Below, piece by piece: positions 45,971 to 57,257 of a DNA stretch of 64,000 nt. The notes below the pieces were generated by a model. That model searched no databases, was not told the DNA's origin, and saw only the letters and a program-made list of their open reading frames with translations. The DNA is from Ambrosia x helenae. Taxonomy: Eukaryota; Streptophyta; Magnoliopsida; Asterales; Asteraceae. The stretch's first letter is position 1. Each line of letters opens with the position of its first letter. The stretch lies in the NCBI GenBank assembly GCA_030844895.1, contig JAUTDX010007107.1:248001-312000 (forward strand). Reading direction: 5' to 3'. The position numbers were made by a program, and so were the translations under genes.

Positions 45971-46909
45971 CGGTGGCGGACCTAGGAATTTTTTTCATGG
46001 GGTGCGGAATCTCTAAGCCCCTAGGTCGTTTATCTATCAGGTGGCACGGGTCGGGTCGGGCCGTGTCAGGTCAGGTCGGCTCGTATACCAAAAATAATAA
46101 TACTAAAATTATATAATCAACAAAAGGAAACTAAAAGCCAAAAGTAATTTAAACGTCGTTAAATATGCATAACAAAATTATAAAATCTAAAGTTGTGGAT
46201 ACATTTCAGCTAATCGTAGTAGTTATGGAACATCAAACGCACCAAAATTATCACAAGGACTCCAGCAATTAATACAAACAAGTAACTCAGATGTTACCTC
46301 GTTAAAACGATTTCCAAATTCTTGGATTTGCATATCTAGAATCGAACTGAATAGTTAGATTCGTTTGAATTATCTACATTAGACTATAGTCTCACTCATT
46401 GTATTTGATCATATCTACCTGGTATCTTATTAAACCATATAAAAAATAATAGACAATAAACTAAATTAAAGGACAAGTAAAATAAAGTAAAAAAATAAAT
46501 AAATAAAAAGAAAAGCATATTAAAAGTTAACGTGACTTCTTATTACCATACTTTTACATATTTTAACTTCATGCACTTAAAAAAACAAATAGCTCATCTT
46601 CTTCACATCAAATTAAGAGAGACCTGCAACCTTTCCACCAAGTCCTTACTCATCGAAAAAAAACAAGAAATATATCCACACCAACCTTTTTTACCAAGTG
46701 TATGGATTGTGGATTTAGCTTCAAGACTTATAAAGGGAGAGAGGAAGGCTTGTTTCCTTACTTTTCCTCGGTTTCAAGAATCCATGGGGTGTGATTAAAA
46801 AATTTTATGGTGTGCGGACGGGAAAAACACGAATATATAAACACAAAAAAAAAAAAAAAATTCAAGGTGGGCGCCCGCACCCCTTGAATAGGGTGTAGGT
46901 CCGCCAATG
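45971..46909. mobile_element. hAT-like non-autonomous element, 939 bp, TSD CCTTAATC
   Basis: The left end CGGTGGCGGACCT and the complement of the right end CATTGGCGGACCT match at 11 of 13 bases and resemble the CAGTGGCGGA hAT terminus. A perfect 8-bp duplication CCTTAATC flanks it (45963-45970 and 46910-46917). No transposase frame. An open frame inside (46532-46798) has no recognisable domain. Confidence 0.88.
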
Positions 46910-46968
46910 CCTTAATCAACATTTGAAAAAAAAAATGAGTCACGCCTTCAAAACGCATAATACATTTA

Positions 46969-47283
46969 GGGGTCGTTTGGTTGGTTAAGTACTGAATCAT
47001 TAAGAAGGTCTGAATGGTTAAGAATGTCTGAATGGTTAAGTGCTGAATTAATAAGTGTTGTTTTGTTGGACCTCTAAGTGATTAGTCTTCTTGTCCCACA
47101 TTGGTAGGGGAAGTAAAAAATGGATTCATTCAATGCTTACTAGTTAGTAACATCCCAAGTTTTAATGATTCAGTCCTAACCATTCCAACTAAATATTGAA
47201 ACAAACACGCTGAATAAGCTGAATGATGAATCATTTAGTGCTGAATGATTCAAAAGCTCATTAAGAGTCTTACCAAATAGTCC
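46969..47283. mobile_element. Tourist-like MITE, about 315 bp
   Basis: The ends GGGGTCGTTTGGT and ACCAAATAGTCC are imperfect inverted repeats, with TTTA on both outer sides. Interior GCTGAATGATTCA/TGAATCATT motifs are repeated in both directions. Confidence 0.7.
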
Positions 47284-47520
47284 TTTAACCTAAATCAATT
47301 TAGAAAAATAAAAAAAGAAGCTGATCGTTGATTTAGAAATTTATTTTATTTGAACGGTAAAACATAAAACGAATACACTTATTTCGGCCTAATTAACAAT
47401 ATATTTACAATTTTTTTAGAGAAAACTTTTGAATTGATATATAAAGAGCAAATTACATAAGGATAGACAGTAGACAGACAATAAGCTGCGTCACCAACCA
47501 TTTTTTTAATAGAAAACAAC

Positions 47521-48215
47521 CTACTACAAATAAATCCTCATCCTTTTGGGGGTTGAAAAGTTGTTGTGGACCACCCGTTGGACTCTTGTCATGAACCAAA
47601 CCGCCTCTGGTGCCAAGGAGCTGAATGTATCAAAAGCCAAAGGAATGAAGGCATGCTGATTATCCTCACAAGATTTGGCGTGCTTTTCCACCTTTTTTGT
47701 CTTTGCTCTTAGTACCACTTGCCCGGCTACAAACCCAGTATCCCGAAACCCTGGTAAGAGAGATACACTTGTAAGGTCAATGCATGCGTGTTTCCAGGGC
47801 CATCTCCAAGAACTATAAAAATGTTTTGGGCCTGAGGCCACTAAAAAACCGGGCCCTTGTCCCTCACCTTCCCTTCCAAATTCTCCCGCACTCACATATT
47901 AGGCCCACAAAATTGTTCTTTTAATTATTTAAGTTTCATTTTCGGTTGGGTATGTTTTAATGTGTTTAAAAATTTAATGATGTGGCGCCTTATTAGATAG
48001 GTTAATGGTAAAAAAAATTGATCATAATAGCCCACAACACGCACACACGCATATATATAAAACTTCGGGCCCTCGGGATTTTCGGGCCTAGGGTCGTCGC
48101 CCGCGCCGCCCCTATTAAGGGCCAGCTCTGCATGTTTCTCACCCTCCCAGCCAAACACTATCACATCAGCTGGGCATGGAGTGAATCTCCATTCTGACAG
48201 GTCTGTAAAAAAATT
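47521..48215 (-). pseudogene. Conserved plant transposon-associated protein fragment, split by a MITE
   Basis: On the minus strand the upstream piece reads PADVIVFGWEGEKH (48139-48190). The downstream piece reads ACIDLTSVSLLPGFRDTGF, then CEDNQHAFIPLAFDTF and RVQRVVHN (47524-47794). I recall the same pattern from uncharacterised proteins repeated many times in eudicot genomes near LINE-type reverse transcriptases. The function is not known to me. The two pieces join cleanly across the MITE's 8-bp duplication. The frame then departs from the family after FSTPK and stops at 47524, and no N-terminal part is seen. Confidence 0.55.
47795..48130. mobile_element. hAT-type MITE inserted in the pseudogene
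   Basis: A 336-bp element. The ends CAGGGCCATCTCC and GGGCCAGCTCTG are imperfect inverted repeats of the CAGAGCCGGCCC hAT type. It is flanked by CGTGTTTC (47787-47794) and CATGTTTC (48131-48138), a 7/8-matching TSD. Interior GGGCCC and CCCGAAGTTT-like motifs match the inverted arms. Confidence 0.82.
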
Positions 48216-48523
48216 AACCGAGACCTCCTTTTTGACCGAGATCCTTTCTCATTTGAAAATGAAATCTTAGGGTCTTATCAACACATAATAATAAAGGATA
48301 AAAAATGATATTAAACAAACAAAAAGCATAAATATTATTAAGCCTAAATATGTGTAAAATAAAGCATAAATATTAGAATAATCAGAACCTTCAAATAAAA
48401 AAATCAAAACCATAAAGATTAAAATTAAAAAGTTTCAAATAATAAAAAACTCAAACAAAAGAATAGATGGGTGTAAAAACAAACTATAACGAAGATGAAA
48501 GAAAAACCATGATCAACTATGGT

Positions 48524-51500
48524 TAGGGCTGTAAACGAACCAAACGAACACGAATATGGTCTTGTTCGTGTTCGTTTGTTAAGGAAATAACGTGTTTGCG
48601 AACTGTTCATGAACACTTAGCGAACGAGATCTTTTGTTCCTGTTTGTTTGTTAAGGAAATAACGTGTTCACAAACTGTTTATGAACAGTTACCGAACGAG
48701 ATTTTTGTAAGTGTTCATTTGTCTTTATTTGTTATATTTAGTTATCAGACAAAAGCAAACACAAAAAAAAACACCAATGAACGTAAACGAACACAAATAG
48801 ACATTAATGAACAAAACCGAGCACAAACTAACACATATTAAATTCCAAACATCACGAACATTGTCCACCCAAAATATACTAATCTATTTACCCAAATATA
48901 CTTGACATAATCTTGATCACATAATGTCTCATAAAAACACAAAATTATCATATTAAACTTGAAATCCTCGTTTAATCTATCCAAATTAAAATAGTTAAAG
49001 TAATATTAATATGTGATACACTAATATATACTAGTAGGAATGCCCGCGCGTTGCGGCGGGTGCATCTGTTTTGCCCCTCGTGCATCGTGTTTGTTGGTTA
49101 TTCGTTATGATGAAGTAGAAAACAACGATGTATAAAATATATGTTACTAAAAACTGAAACTCATAAGTATATCTTCTTAAAATTTTAAATGGGTACATAA
49201 CAATAGGTCGTACTAATCCTTGCAACACCCTTAAATTGGCTCACGTCCTTTGGTGGGACCCTTTTATGTATCTAGAAGGCAGATAAGTATGCCATCGTAG
49301 AGCGGTGCTTAGCATAGTGAAGTGGCGTTGTATCTCTTAATGACCATAAGATTGTAGTGGAAGTGATGTAATTACTAAAATGCAGTTTGTAGTGTCCAAC
49401 ATATTACTATTATTTTAGGGCACACGCGAGATGCAGAGGAGTCAATGATTTGCATAGATACTCTCGTTTTATGTTAGTTTGACAAGCGCCGTAACAAATA
49501 TAATTGACCGACCAAATTAGTAATCAATATAGTTAAAACTACCAAATCGACTGATAATAACTTGTCTTCTTTTGGATATGTAAACAATTGGTGACTTCGT
49601 GAGATCAGAAACTTAAATTCTATTCCTAGAAGCTTATAGTAGCAGAGAAAACAAAAAACCATCGAGGAAGATGATGACGTTGCTCATGAAGTATTTATAC
49701 CATATTTGTTTGTATAAACGTCAAGCCTACATATATCGCTCACTTTAATGGGTTGAAACGTGTCATGGGTTGGGTGTGTTGGCAAACTTCAAGCCTACAT
49801 ATTCATTTGTGTGCAAAAGTGTCACATCATACCATCCTGCAACCACATAAATTTAAAAAGAATATATAAATACATAATATATGATGTAATTTATTTACTA
49901 TAAACATTGAAAGATATGTAACTTATGTATGTGAAGAGTCACCACATTATTTATATACCAAATACATGACCACTATTTATAAGACTATAACATTGATACA
50001 AACATAATAAAGACATGGAGGTTATGAATGTAAAGAGTCATCACATTATTGTTAATTTCCTCATCAATTTTATAATTATGTTTAAATTAAATTCTTCAAC
50101 AATTTAATATTTAAGTAGAAAGATAATTTTACCCCCTAAATGACTTCAATAAGCATTGTACTATAAGCAATAAAGGTTGTATTTACTTAAATTTTGCAGG
50201 TATCATTCACTGATGCTTTATAATATAGTATAAAAGATAAAAATGCGGGTTGATTCATTAGCGTGAGCATGAATTTATAGCCTTTTGATTTCTTATTTCT
50301 TAACACAAATAACATAAGTAATTAACACATAGTTAAGTTTTTGTTTTCTCTTTATGCTAGTGTTTAATTTATTTTATTAATTAGAATTAGAACTTAAACA
50401 ATATACAATTTTCGAAAGCAAAATAATATTGTGAACCACACTTCATACAACGTTAAACAAGAACATTAAATAGATCAACAAATACCTTAAAAGTCTTAGA
50501 ACAAATATAGTTTACGTATAGATCGAGTTAACTATTTCATGACGTCCAAGGAGACCATGTTGATTGAAATTGAGGAAAGTCTCCATACCCTTCTCCAACC
50601 ATCCTTTCCATCATCTATCCTTCATTTCCATTTGTTCCCTGCAACATCAGTTTTCATCCCATGCAGTAAGTGGAAGTAATATTTATAATATTTTAGAAAC
50701 ATATTAGCAAATCTAGAATGTTATATTTTTAATTTTGTCCGTTTTATTTAGTTAACAATATATATGATTCAAGATACACAACTTCTTAACAAGGATAGTT
50801 AGGAAAGCCATCTGTCCCCTTCATATGGGCCATATCATCCAATTCAGTAGAGTTGAGGTTAATAGGTCATAGAACATGCTTGCTTCTGAAAAGCTTCATG
50901 GAGATAAACTAAAAATGCACAAAGAAGAGAAAAGTTGTACTAATTAATTTTGAAAAATATTTTCTCATCAATAATTCATAATACTGTTTGTTTATTGTTT
51001 TAATTGTTAGTTGCACAATTAAATTACCTCAATTTGATTCTGCAACGATCCAACATAGTTGATTATTACATCCAACATCACTAGGATTCTCATTGTCTAT
51101 AGAAAACAACTAAATTTAAATGGAGCAAAACAATGATATATTATAAAGATAAATTTTTGTAATTATCAAAGAACATATGAACAAGTAGAAAAAAATGTAT
51201 ATATGTATATAAAGATTAACTCATATCTTTATACCTTGTAGCATCCGGGAACCATATCTTGCAAGCGTCTTAACTTCTCATTGATTTTTTTCTCTTCTCA
51301 TCTAATGAAGACATGGTTTTTTTGGACAAAACAATGTTTCAAAACATGAAATTAGCTCTAAGATTTTGTTTGGGGTTATGAAAAGACTATTAGCATTCAA
51401 GAAATTAATTATAATGAAGTATATATAATAATATAGATGGGGGTTGAAAGGTCTCACATTTAAGATGCATCATATGTTAGGTTGTATTTTGTGTTTTAAA

Positions 51501-52005
51501 AGTTGGACATAAGGGCATAATTGGGATACGATTTTAGGATGTGAGGTATTGGATTATGTTAAATTTACTAATCTACCCTCCTAAGTGTCTTAATAGTCAC
51601 AAGTATGCCAATAATACCCTTAATTTTTTTGCTTAAACATGTTGTACATCTTGTTTGTTAAGTTGTACGGAAATGAAAATGACTATCTTAGCCATCACTC
51701 CTACTTAATAAGATAATATAGATTAAATAATCTACCATTGAAAAATCTGAAGTACTTAAATTAAAAATAAAAAGTTAAAAACACTAATGAACTATCAAAC
51801 ACAAACAAATATAAATGAACACGTTACAAAACGTTCACGGACATAAATGAACGAACGTGACCTCTGTTCATGTTTGTTTGTTTAACTAAACGAACATAAT
51901 TTCTTGTTTGTGTCCGTTCATTTATTAAACGAACGAACACAAACGAACTTCACGCCAAACATTTCACGAACTGTTTGCCGAACGTTTGGTTTGTTTACAG
52001 CCCTA
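48524..52005. mobile_element. TIR element with GGGCTGTAAACRAACC ends, host of a Helitron
   Basis: The ends TAGGGCTGTAAACGAACCAA and TTGGTTTGTTTACAGCCCTA are inverted. Both arms are full of GTTCGTTTG/CGAACGAACAC motifs. With the nested Helitron removed it is about 790 bp. I find no clear TSD beyond the TA in the ends, so the superfamily is open. Confidence 0.7.
49031..51722 (-). mobile_element. Non-autonomous Helitron, 2.7 kb
   Basis: On the minus strand it starts TCTATATTATCTTATTAAGT at 51722. It ends with hairpin sequence CCCGCCGCAACGCGCGGG, a 9-base spacer and CTAG at 49034-49031. The outside bases on that strand are A and T, fitting the Helitron A|T insertion rule. No Rep/helicase frame. 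Interior blocks around 49200-49400, 50560-50650 and 51235-51315 are less AT-rich and may be captured exons, but I cannot identify them. Confidence 0.82.
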
Positions 52006-52488
52006 AAAAGCTCGAGTCGATGGCGGGAAGTGAACCAAACGATTTTAAAAGATATTAAGGATTGAGTTTGAATGACATGATTTAAGAATTAATAAGACAT
52101 GGTTGAAATTTAGTATACCCTTAATTAGAATTATGTTTCTTTATTTAAAGCTCACTAAACTTTAGTAACTCTTGATTTAGTTAATTCATGACCCACAATT
52201 GTTTACACCCTTCTTATTCAAATATAGTTAATATTTATCCTTACATAAAGTTTATTCAAATTTCAGTTATCATTCTATTGAAAAATAAAGTTAGTTCTAT
52301 CATCCAACATTAGAAAAAAGCCACCTTTTACTTTAAACAAAGCAATGAAAACCAAAAGTTGCTTTACACTACATTTCCCCTCATTTGTTCTTGGCATAAT
52401 GGAACCTATGGACCCCTTTACACCCATTATCCCGATGTACACCACAAACAGGTAATATAAAGGCCCCATCTATTCACAAACCCCCTCC

Positions 52489-52589
52489 CCTCGCTTTGGC
52501 CTAAGCAAGGTGCTTTGGGTCAAATCGTATGAGATGGCAGAAATAGCTGATTTTTTTATTCCAAGCACATCGCTTAGGCCAAAGCGAGG
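52489..52589. repeat. Hairpin with CCTCGCTTTGGCCTAAGC arms
   Basis: The arms 52489-52515 and 52563-52589 pair at about 25 of 27 positions, with a 47-bp loop. A run of about 17 G follows (52595-52611). The arm motif recurs at 54057-54074. Confidence 0.85.
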
Positions 52590-52612
52590 CGCTTGTGGGG
52601 GGGGGGGGGGGT

Positions 52613-53322
52613 AATTTGGGGTATTTTTTGGTGTTTTGAAATGGTTTTTTATTTTATTTTTTTAATTTTTTTTAATATAATTATTTTAAAAAAGTTAAAA
52701 AAATTAAAAAACAAAGGTCTTAACTCTAATCAAACGTCTATATAGGCGTTTTCGATTTCCAAATGAATCAACGACTTAAACTTGACATCATCAACCACGT
52801 ATAGTCAAAGATTTTAACAATAGATTCAGTTAAGTACTAACAGAGACCTTGATCTGCAATATTTGAAAATTATCATTTTCTTGACATGCTTTGTAACAGA
52901 GAGGAACACTTTCTTCTTTTGTTCTACAATATTTTTGTTAGTTGTTAATGTTTTTATAGTTTTTTCTACTTTTAGAAAAAATAAAAAACCACGTATAGTC
53001 GAATGCGGTATGCGTGTTAAATTTCATTAAATAAGTGAATGATCAAGGGATCCACTTGGAGTCTAAAGCTTCGCGTGTCATCTCAAAGTATTCAATTCCG
53101 TTAATCCACACCTTTCTCCTGAAGCAAAACCTCTCTAGGTTTACCATATTCACCTTAGGCCTCGGTTTGTCCACTCCAATTCCTAACATTAATTCCAATT
53201 CCACCAGTGCAATCAGAATCTGAAGAGAAGTTATTATCATCATCATCCACAATGTTCTTACCTAGAGCTACCAACCATCCGGTTTAAGAAGAAGATGACA
53301 GATATCACTAACATAACTTGCA
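52613..53322. other. Intergenic with a possible gene scrap
   Basis: Mostly AT-rich. At 53043-53190 the minus strand has an open frame (GVDKPRPKVNMVNLERFCF, KVWINGIEYFEM) with coding-like composition that I do not recognise. Confidence 0.3.
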
Positions 53323-53326
53323 CCGG

Positions 53327-53467
53327 CTTGAGATATGAGTTTGATTAGCTTAAATCTCTCTGATCCATGGTATCCACTTTCAAAGGATCCATGACACGCG
53401 ATAATCGCTACGGTTAGTGGATACCATGGATCAGAGAGATTCAAGCTAATCAAACTCATATCTCAAG
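53327..53467. ncRNA. Candidate MIRNA-like hairpin (inverted duplication)
   Basis: The arms 53327-53377 and 53417-53467 are 51 bp each and complementary at 50 of 51 positions, with a 39-bp loop, for a 141-nt fold-back. The arm sequence plus part of the loop occurs a third time, unpaired, at 55196-55250. A young MIRNA made by inverted duplication would look like this, and so would a chance palindrome or a small foldback transposon. No expression evidence. Confidence 0.4.
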
Positions 53468-53739
53468 TTGGTCCAACAACTGAATTTGACTTGCTTGCAT
53501 TGGAATCTTGTATGAAATCTTCTCATTGCATATTCTCCATATCCATACCTTGTTTGAAATATCTTGTAAAATTCATTTCGTCTTCAAGACTTCTAGGAGT
53601 CAACAAAGGTTGACTTCTTTGAGCATTAACTATGATTATATTTCATTATAATAATAATAATATGTTATTATTATATTTGCAATGTAGTTCCTTTGTTTTA
53701 TTATTATAATAATTTATTATTATCAAGAATCAGAAATTA

Positions 53740-54428
53740 GTAAAACGATTTATGAAACTATCAAGAATCGGGAATTAGTAAAATGATCGGATGTGACTTC
53801 TGAAAACCACAAACGATCAATTAAACATTACGAAACGCGTCAAACAGAGACCGGAAGTCCAGCATGTCGATTAGACATGCAAAAATCGTGTTTTGAAAAA
53901 ATATGGGTATCGACCGTATAGTTTGAGCACCACGTAGAATGATTCGTGAAAGTTGAACAAACTCGGATGTTTCAATTAAAACAAGTTATTTTTTTTTAAA
54001 AAAAGCCAAAGCTAGGCGCTTGCTGAGCTTGATTAGACCACAGACGCCTAGCTTTGGCCAAAGCGAGGCGCTTTGGCCTTTTTAAAAAAAAATTTAATTT
54101 GTTTTAATTCATTTTAAATACTTGTTATTGATTAAAAATTAATTTTAATTCATTTTAAAATGTTTTTAGTTGTTCCCAATACAACAAAATTCGTTTGAAG
54201 CGTTACGGGTCGTTTATTGTTCGTTTGTGTGTTTTGCTTGAAACATCCGAGTTTGTTCAACTTTCATGAATCATTCCACGTGGTGCTCCGACTATACGGT
54301 CGATACCCATATTTTTTCAAAACACGATTTTTGCATGTCTAATCGACATGCTGGACTTCCGGTCTCTGTTTGACGCGTTTCGTAATGTTTACTAATTTCC
54401 GAATGTTGATACTTTCAAAAATCGTTTG
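53740..54428. repeat. Long hairpin: 152-bp arms, 97% complementary
   Basis: The core arms 53823-53974 and 54239-54390 pair with about four mismatches. Weaker pairing continues outward to about 53740 and 54428, broken by a ~43-bp insertion in the left arm. The 264-bp loop contains a smaller hairpin (54005-54018/54045-54058, GCCAAAGCTAGGCG) and the motif CCAAAGCGAGGCGCTT shared with 52578. It may be a foldback transposon or an siRNA-forming locus. Confidence 0.85.
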
Positions 54429-54589
54429 TCAAATCATAACCATCATCATCATTACACCCTCAAAACATAAATAAAATAACAATAAATAAAATAATAATAA
54501 TAATAAATCATTGCTCAGACGTTAGGGTTTCATAAACACAAAACTTATTATTAAAAAGCAACAAAAACACAAATCGTACGGTGAAATAA

Positions 54590-55440
54590 AGAGAGGCCCA
54601 TTAGGAGTGCCGTGGAGGAAGATCGTCGGTTTGCTGTAGTCGATGATGGCACAAAGGTTAGCGGTAAATTTAAATTTTTGAATGATCGTCGATTTGCTCT
54701 CTATATACCAATCAACAGTCGATCCGACTGTTGATTTCTTTCTACAACCGGTACAACTTTTCAGGCAAGCAAGTAAAATTCAGTTGTTATTGGAGAGATA
54801 TCGGTCAACGATGAAGGTAACCTGATAAAAGGTTGAACACGAGTATAATCAAACAGCGATGTCAAGGGTTTTAAAACAAGGAAGATGAATTGGTCACTGA
54901 ATCATTACAGTTATGCCTTTTTTTATCAGAAAATATATTCCCAAACAATTAAAAATAACTTTTCATGCAAGCAAGTAAAATTCAGTTGTTAGACAGTGAG
55001 ATTGATAACTTCTCTATGCAAGTTGCTAAAATAGTTAAACAAAAGCTGAAATTAAACAAAGGTAGGTTTGCCAGAGGGTCACTATTCATATATAAAGAGT
55101 ATAATAAAAACAAGGGTTGTTATCGGAGAGATATCGGTCGACGATGAAGGCAACCTGATAAAGGCTGTACACGAGCATAATCAAACAAGGGTTGCCCTGA
55201 GTTTGATTAGCTTAAATATCTCTGATCCATGGTATCCACTAACCGTAGCGATCATTACAGTTATTTGGAATGTTTCTGATCATTACAGTAACGGTCGCTT
55301 TACAACGCCGAAAACGATTATCGTCACGCGATTTCTTTCGACAGCCAGTACAACGAACTCTGTATGGGTTTCTTGTTAGCGTCGATCCTACTGTCGATTT
55401 CTTTCGACAACCAGTACATCTGAAATATTATATTACAATA
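54590..55440. repeat. Shuffled repeat modules
   Basis: At least four modules occur twice or more in changed order. CAAGCAAGTAAAATTCAGTT is at 54766 and 54969. GGAGAGATATCGGTC with about 55 following bases is at 54794 and 55125. GATTTCTTTC.ACAACC is near 54732, 55335 and 55395. GATCCATGGTATCCAC is at 55223 and in both arms of the 53327 hairpin. Open frames here (54965-55147, 55068-55379) have no recognisable domain. Confidence 0.7.
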
Positions 55441-55799
55441 ATATTACCTTGAGCAAAAAGTTGTGCTTGAAGCCTTGTTCTTTTAGTTTACATTTTGTTA
55501 GGACTTTAAACAGAGAAGAAGAAGGGTTAGTTAGTAGGTTACTCATTATTGCTAGGATGCAAATCATGATGTGATGGATTTTTATATTTGCAACCTAGTT
55601 CCTTTCTACCTGGTTGCAAGGGAACTTCATGTCATTTTGCTTGTTAAATGAAGGGCAAATTGGTAAACTTACTTCTTCCCCTTTCACCACCGCCACTAAC
55701 CACAATCTCCTCCACATTCCACCACCGTCACCTGTAATTTATTATGGTATGGACCATTTGATTCAACAACTGTTCCAAACCCTAGTTGTAATTATGAGT

Positions 55800-56262
55800 A
55801 AAACCTAGGTGAATTAGGGCAGTTTGAGCAACACCCAGATGATAATATTGTTGATACTCAAATGGGTAATAATCAAAATTCAAGCTTTTTGCCTCATTCT
55901 CTTGATTCGGACTCGATTGCTAATACGATACAGTCTTTTTTTTCCTATGGGTGCTTCTTCAAACCCTACTAATCAAAGCTTTCCACCACAATATTTGCTT
56001 TCAAGAGCAGGTGGCATCGGGTGGAGATGCAACAGTAGCAACCACTGGATATGCGTTCAGTTCACAACCAATGACGTCGTTTCTGTAGTCGTTGTTTGGT
56101 CAAGGAACAAGCAATCAATTGTTTAACAACAATTCTTAGAGGGGACCCATTCAGTCTAGTACAGCACCTTCGTTTCGGGCTTGGATCGACCCGCCACAGC
56201 CGTATACCGGTGTGGCGATTGATCAGCACCCGACCTTGGCGTTTCACCACCCGTCTTCGAAA
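55800..56262 (+). pseudogene. CIN/JAW-type TCP transcription factor fragment
   Basis: The readable tail is RGPIQSSTAPSFRAWIDP followed by PPQPYTG..., preceded by GYAFSSQPMTSFL and SLFGQGTSNQL. This matches the C-terminal half of miR319-regulated TCP proteins, where QRGPLQSS is encoded by the miRNA target. The bHLH-type TCP DNA-binding domain is absent. Two in-frame TAG stops (56086-56088 and 56137-56139) sit where CAG (Gln) is expected, and at least one frameshift occurs near 56010. It is dead as a protein. Upstream pieces (DDNIVDTQMGNNQNSSFLPH) fit the Asn/Gln-rich middle of the protein. Confidence 0.65.
56138..56158 (+). other. Degenerate miR319 target-like site
   Basis: AGAGGGGACCCATTCAGTCTA lies exactly where JAW-TCP genes carry the miR319 site. 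Relative to the complement of miR319 as I remember it, the 3' core (CCCUUCAGUCCA) differs at two positions, one of which would be a G:U pair. The 5' part is loose, as in real TCP targets. Confidence 0.5.
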
Positions 56263-56313
56263 GGGGAAGAAGTAAATTTACTAATTTTCCCTTCATTTAA
56301 CAAGCAAAATGAC

Positions 56314-57249
56314 CATATTAGCCCTAATTTAACTGATCAAATTAACTGGATTTACTTTTTGGATGGATTTGGCATTTAAACATAAACCTTAAGGGTCCAG
56401 GTGAGAAAAAAAACTTGTTTTGAATGGATCTGGCAAATATGATCAAACCTCAGGGACGAATTTGACAATTTACTCTATTAACTACAAATACAAATATGAA
56501 GGTGACTAATGCTTCATTCTTTATCTTATGTCATACGTAGAAATTAATTATTGTGATATATAAAGAATTTAAACAAACTCATGAGGGTAAGTTGGTAATT
56601 TTACTTAATGTATGATTAAATAAATAAAACAAAAAGAATTTAAACAAACTCATAAAAAATCATATATAAAAGATACATAAACGTGTCCCTCTATCTCTCA
56701 GCTTTCTCTCTCCCCTTTTCTATCTCGCTTTCTCTCTCTGCAACTTCAACCATTCCTATCACCACTCAGCAACTACCACGAGATCCGTCCACCTAAAACC
56801 CCCCACCACTTCAGGCCACCACCATTAACACTTGATTTTTGGCTTTTACCAACAAAAACACAAAAAATGGTCACATGGATTTCCGGTGATGTTCTAGTGA
56901 AGACCAGGAGATAGTGCTCTGCCACCTACTACCATCTCGACTACCACCACCACCATCTTCTAACCTAATCCCCTAACCCTAACTAAACGCCCCACCACCG
57001 TTGCCACCACCTAATTTGATCCCCTTTCTGAATAGTGAACCCCTAACCCTAACTAAATGCCCCACCACCGTCGCCACCACCTGATGTGATCCTCTTTCTG
57101 GTCTATGAACCCCCAACCCGCCTAAACGCCCACCACCACTGTCCGGCTAACTCAAATCGGGGTTTCATAAATTGGGGGTTTCCACTAATGCTTGATGTTG
57201 GGAATAGATAGATTAATAAATGAGGCAGATGGGGTGGTTATTGATGAGA
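56314..57249. other. Intergenic, CT-rich and CACC-rich, with a tandem repeat
   Basis: AT-rich left part, then CTCTCTC-rich and CCACCACC-rich sequence. No gene recognised. Confidence 0.4.
56971..57180. repeat. Three imperfect 70-bp tandem repeats
   Basis: The unit CCCTAACCCTAACTAAACGC starts at 56971 and 57041, with a diverged third copy at 57111. It also contains CCACCACCG and GATCCCCTTTCTG. This is not telomeric sequence; only two CCCTAA steps occur per unit. Confidence 0.85.
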
Positions 57250-57257
57250 GGTGGTGG

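Larger units (their letters stand above)
55631..56313. mobile_element. TIR element that captured a TCP gene fragment (Pack-type)
   Basis: The left end GTCATTTTGCTTGTTAAATG, continuing to ACTTCTTCCCCTTTC, is matched inverted at 56256-56313. The TIRs are about 60 bp with few mismatches. Between them lies coding-derived sequence of a TCP transcription factor. No transposase. I cannot fix a TSD, so Pack-MULE versus other TIR class is open. Confidence 0.7.
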
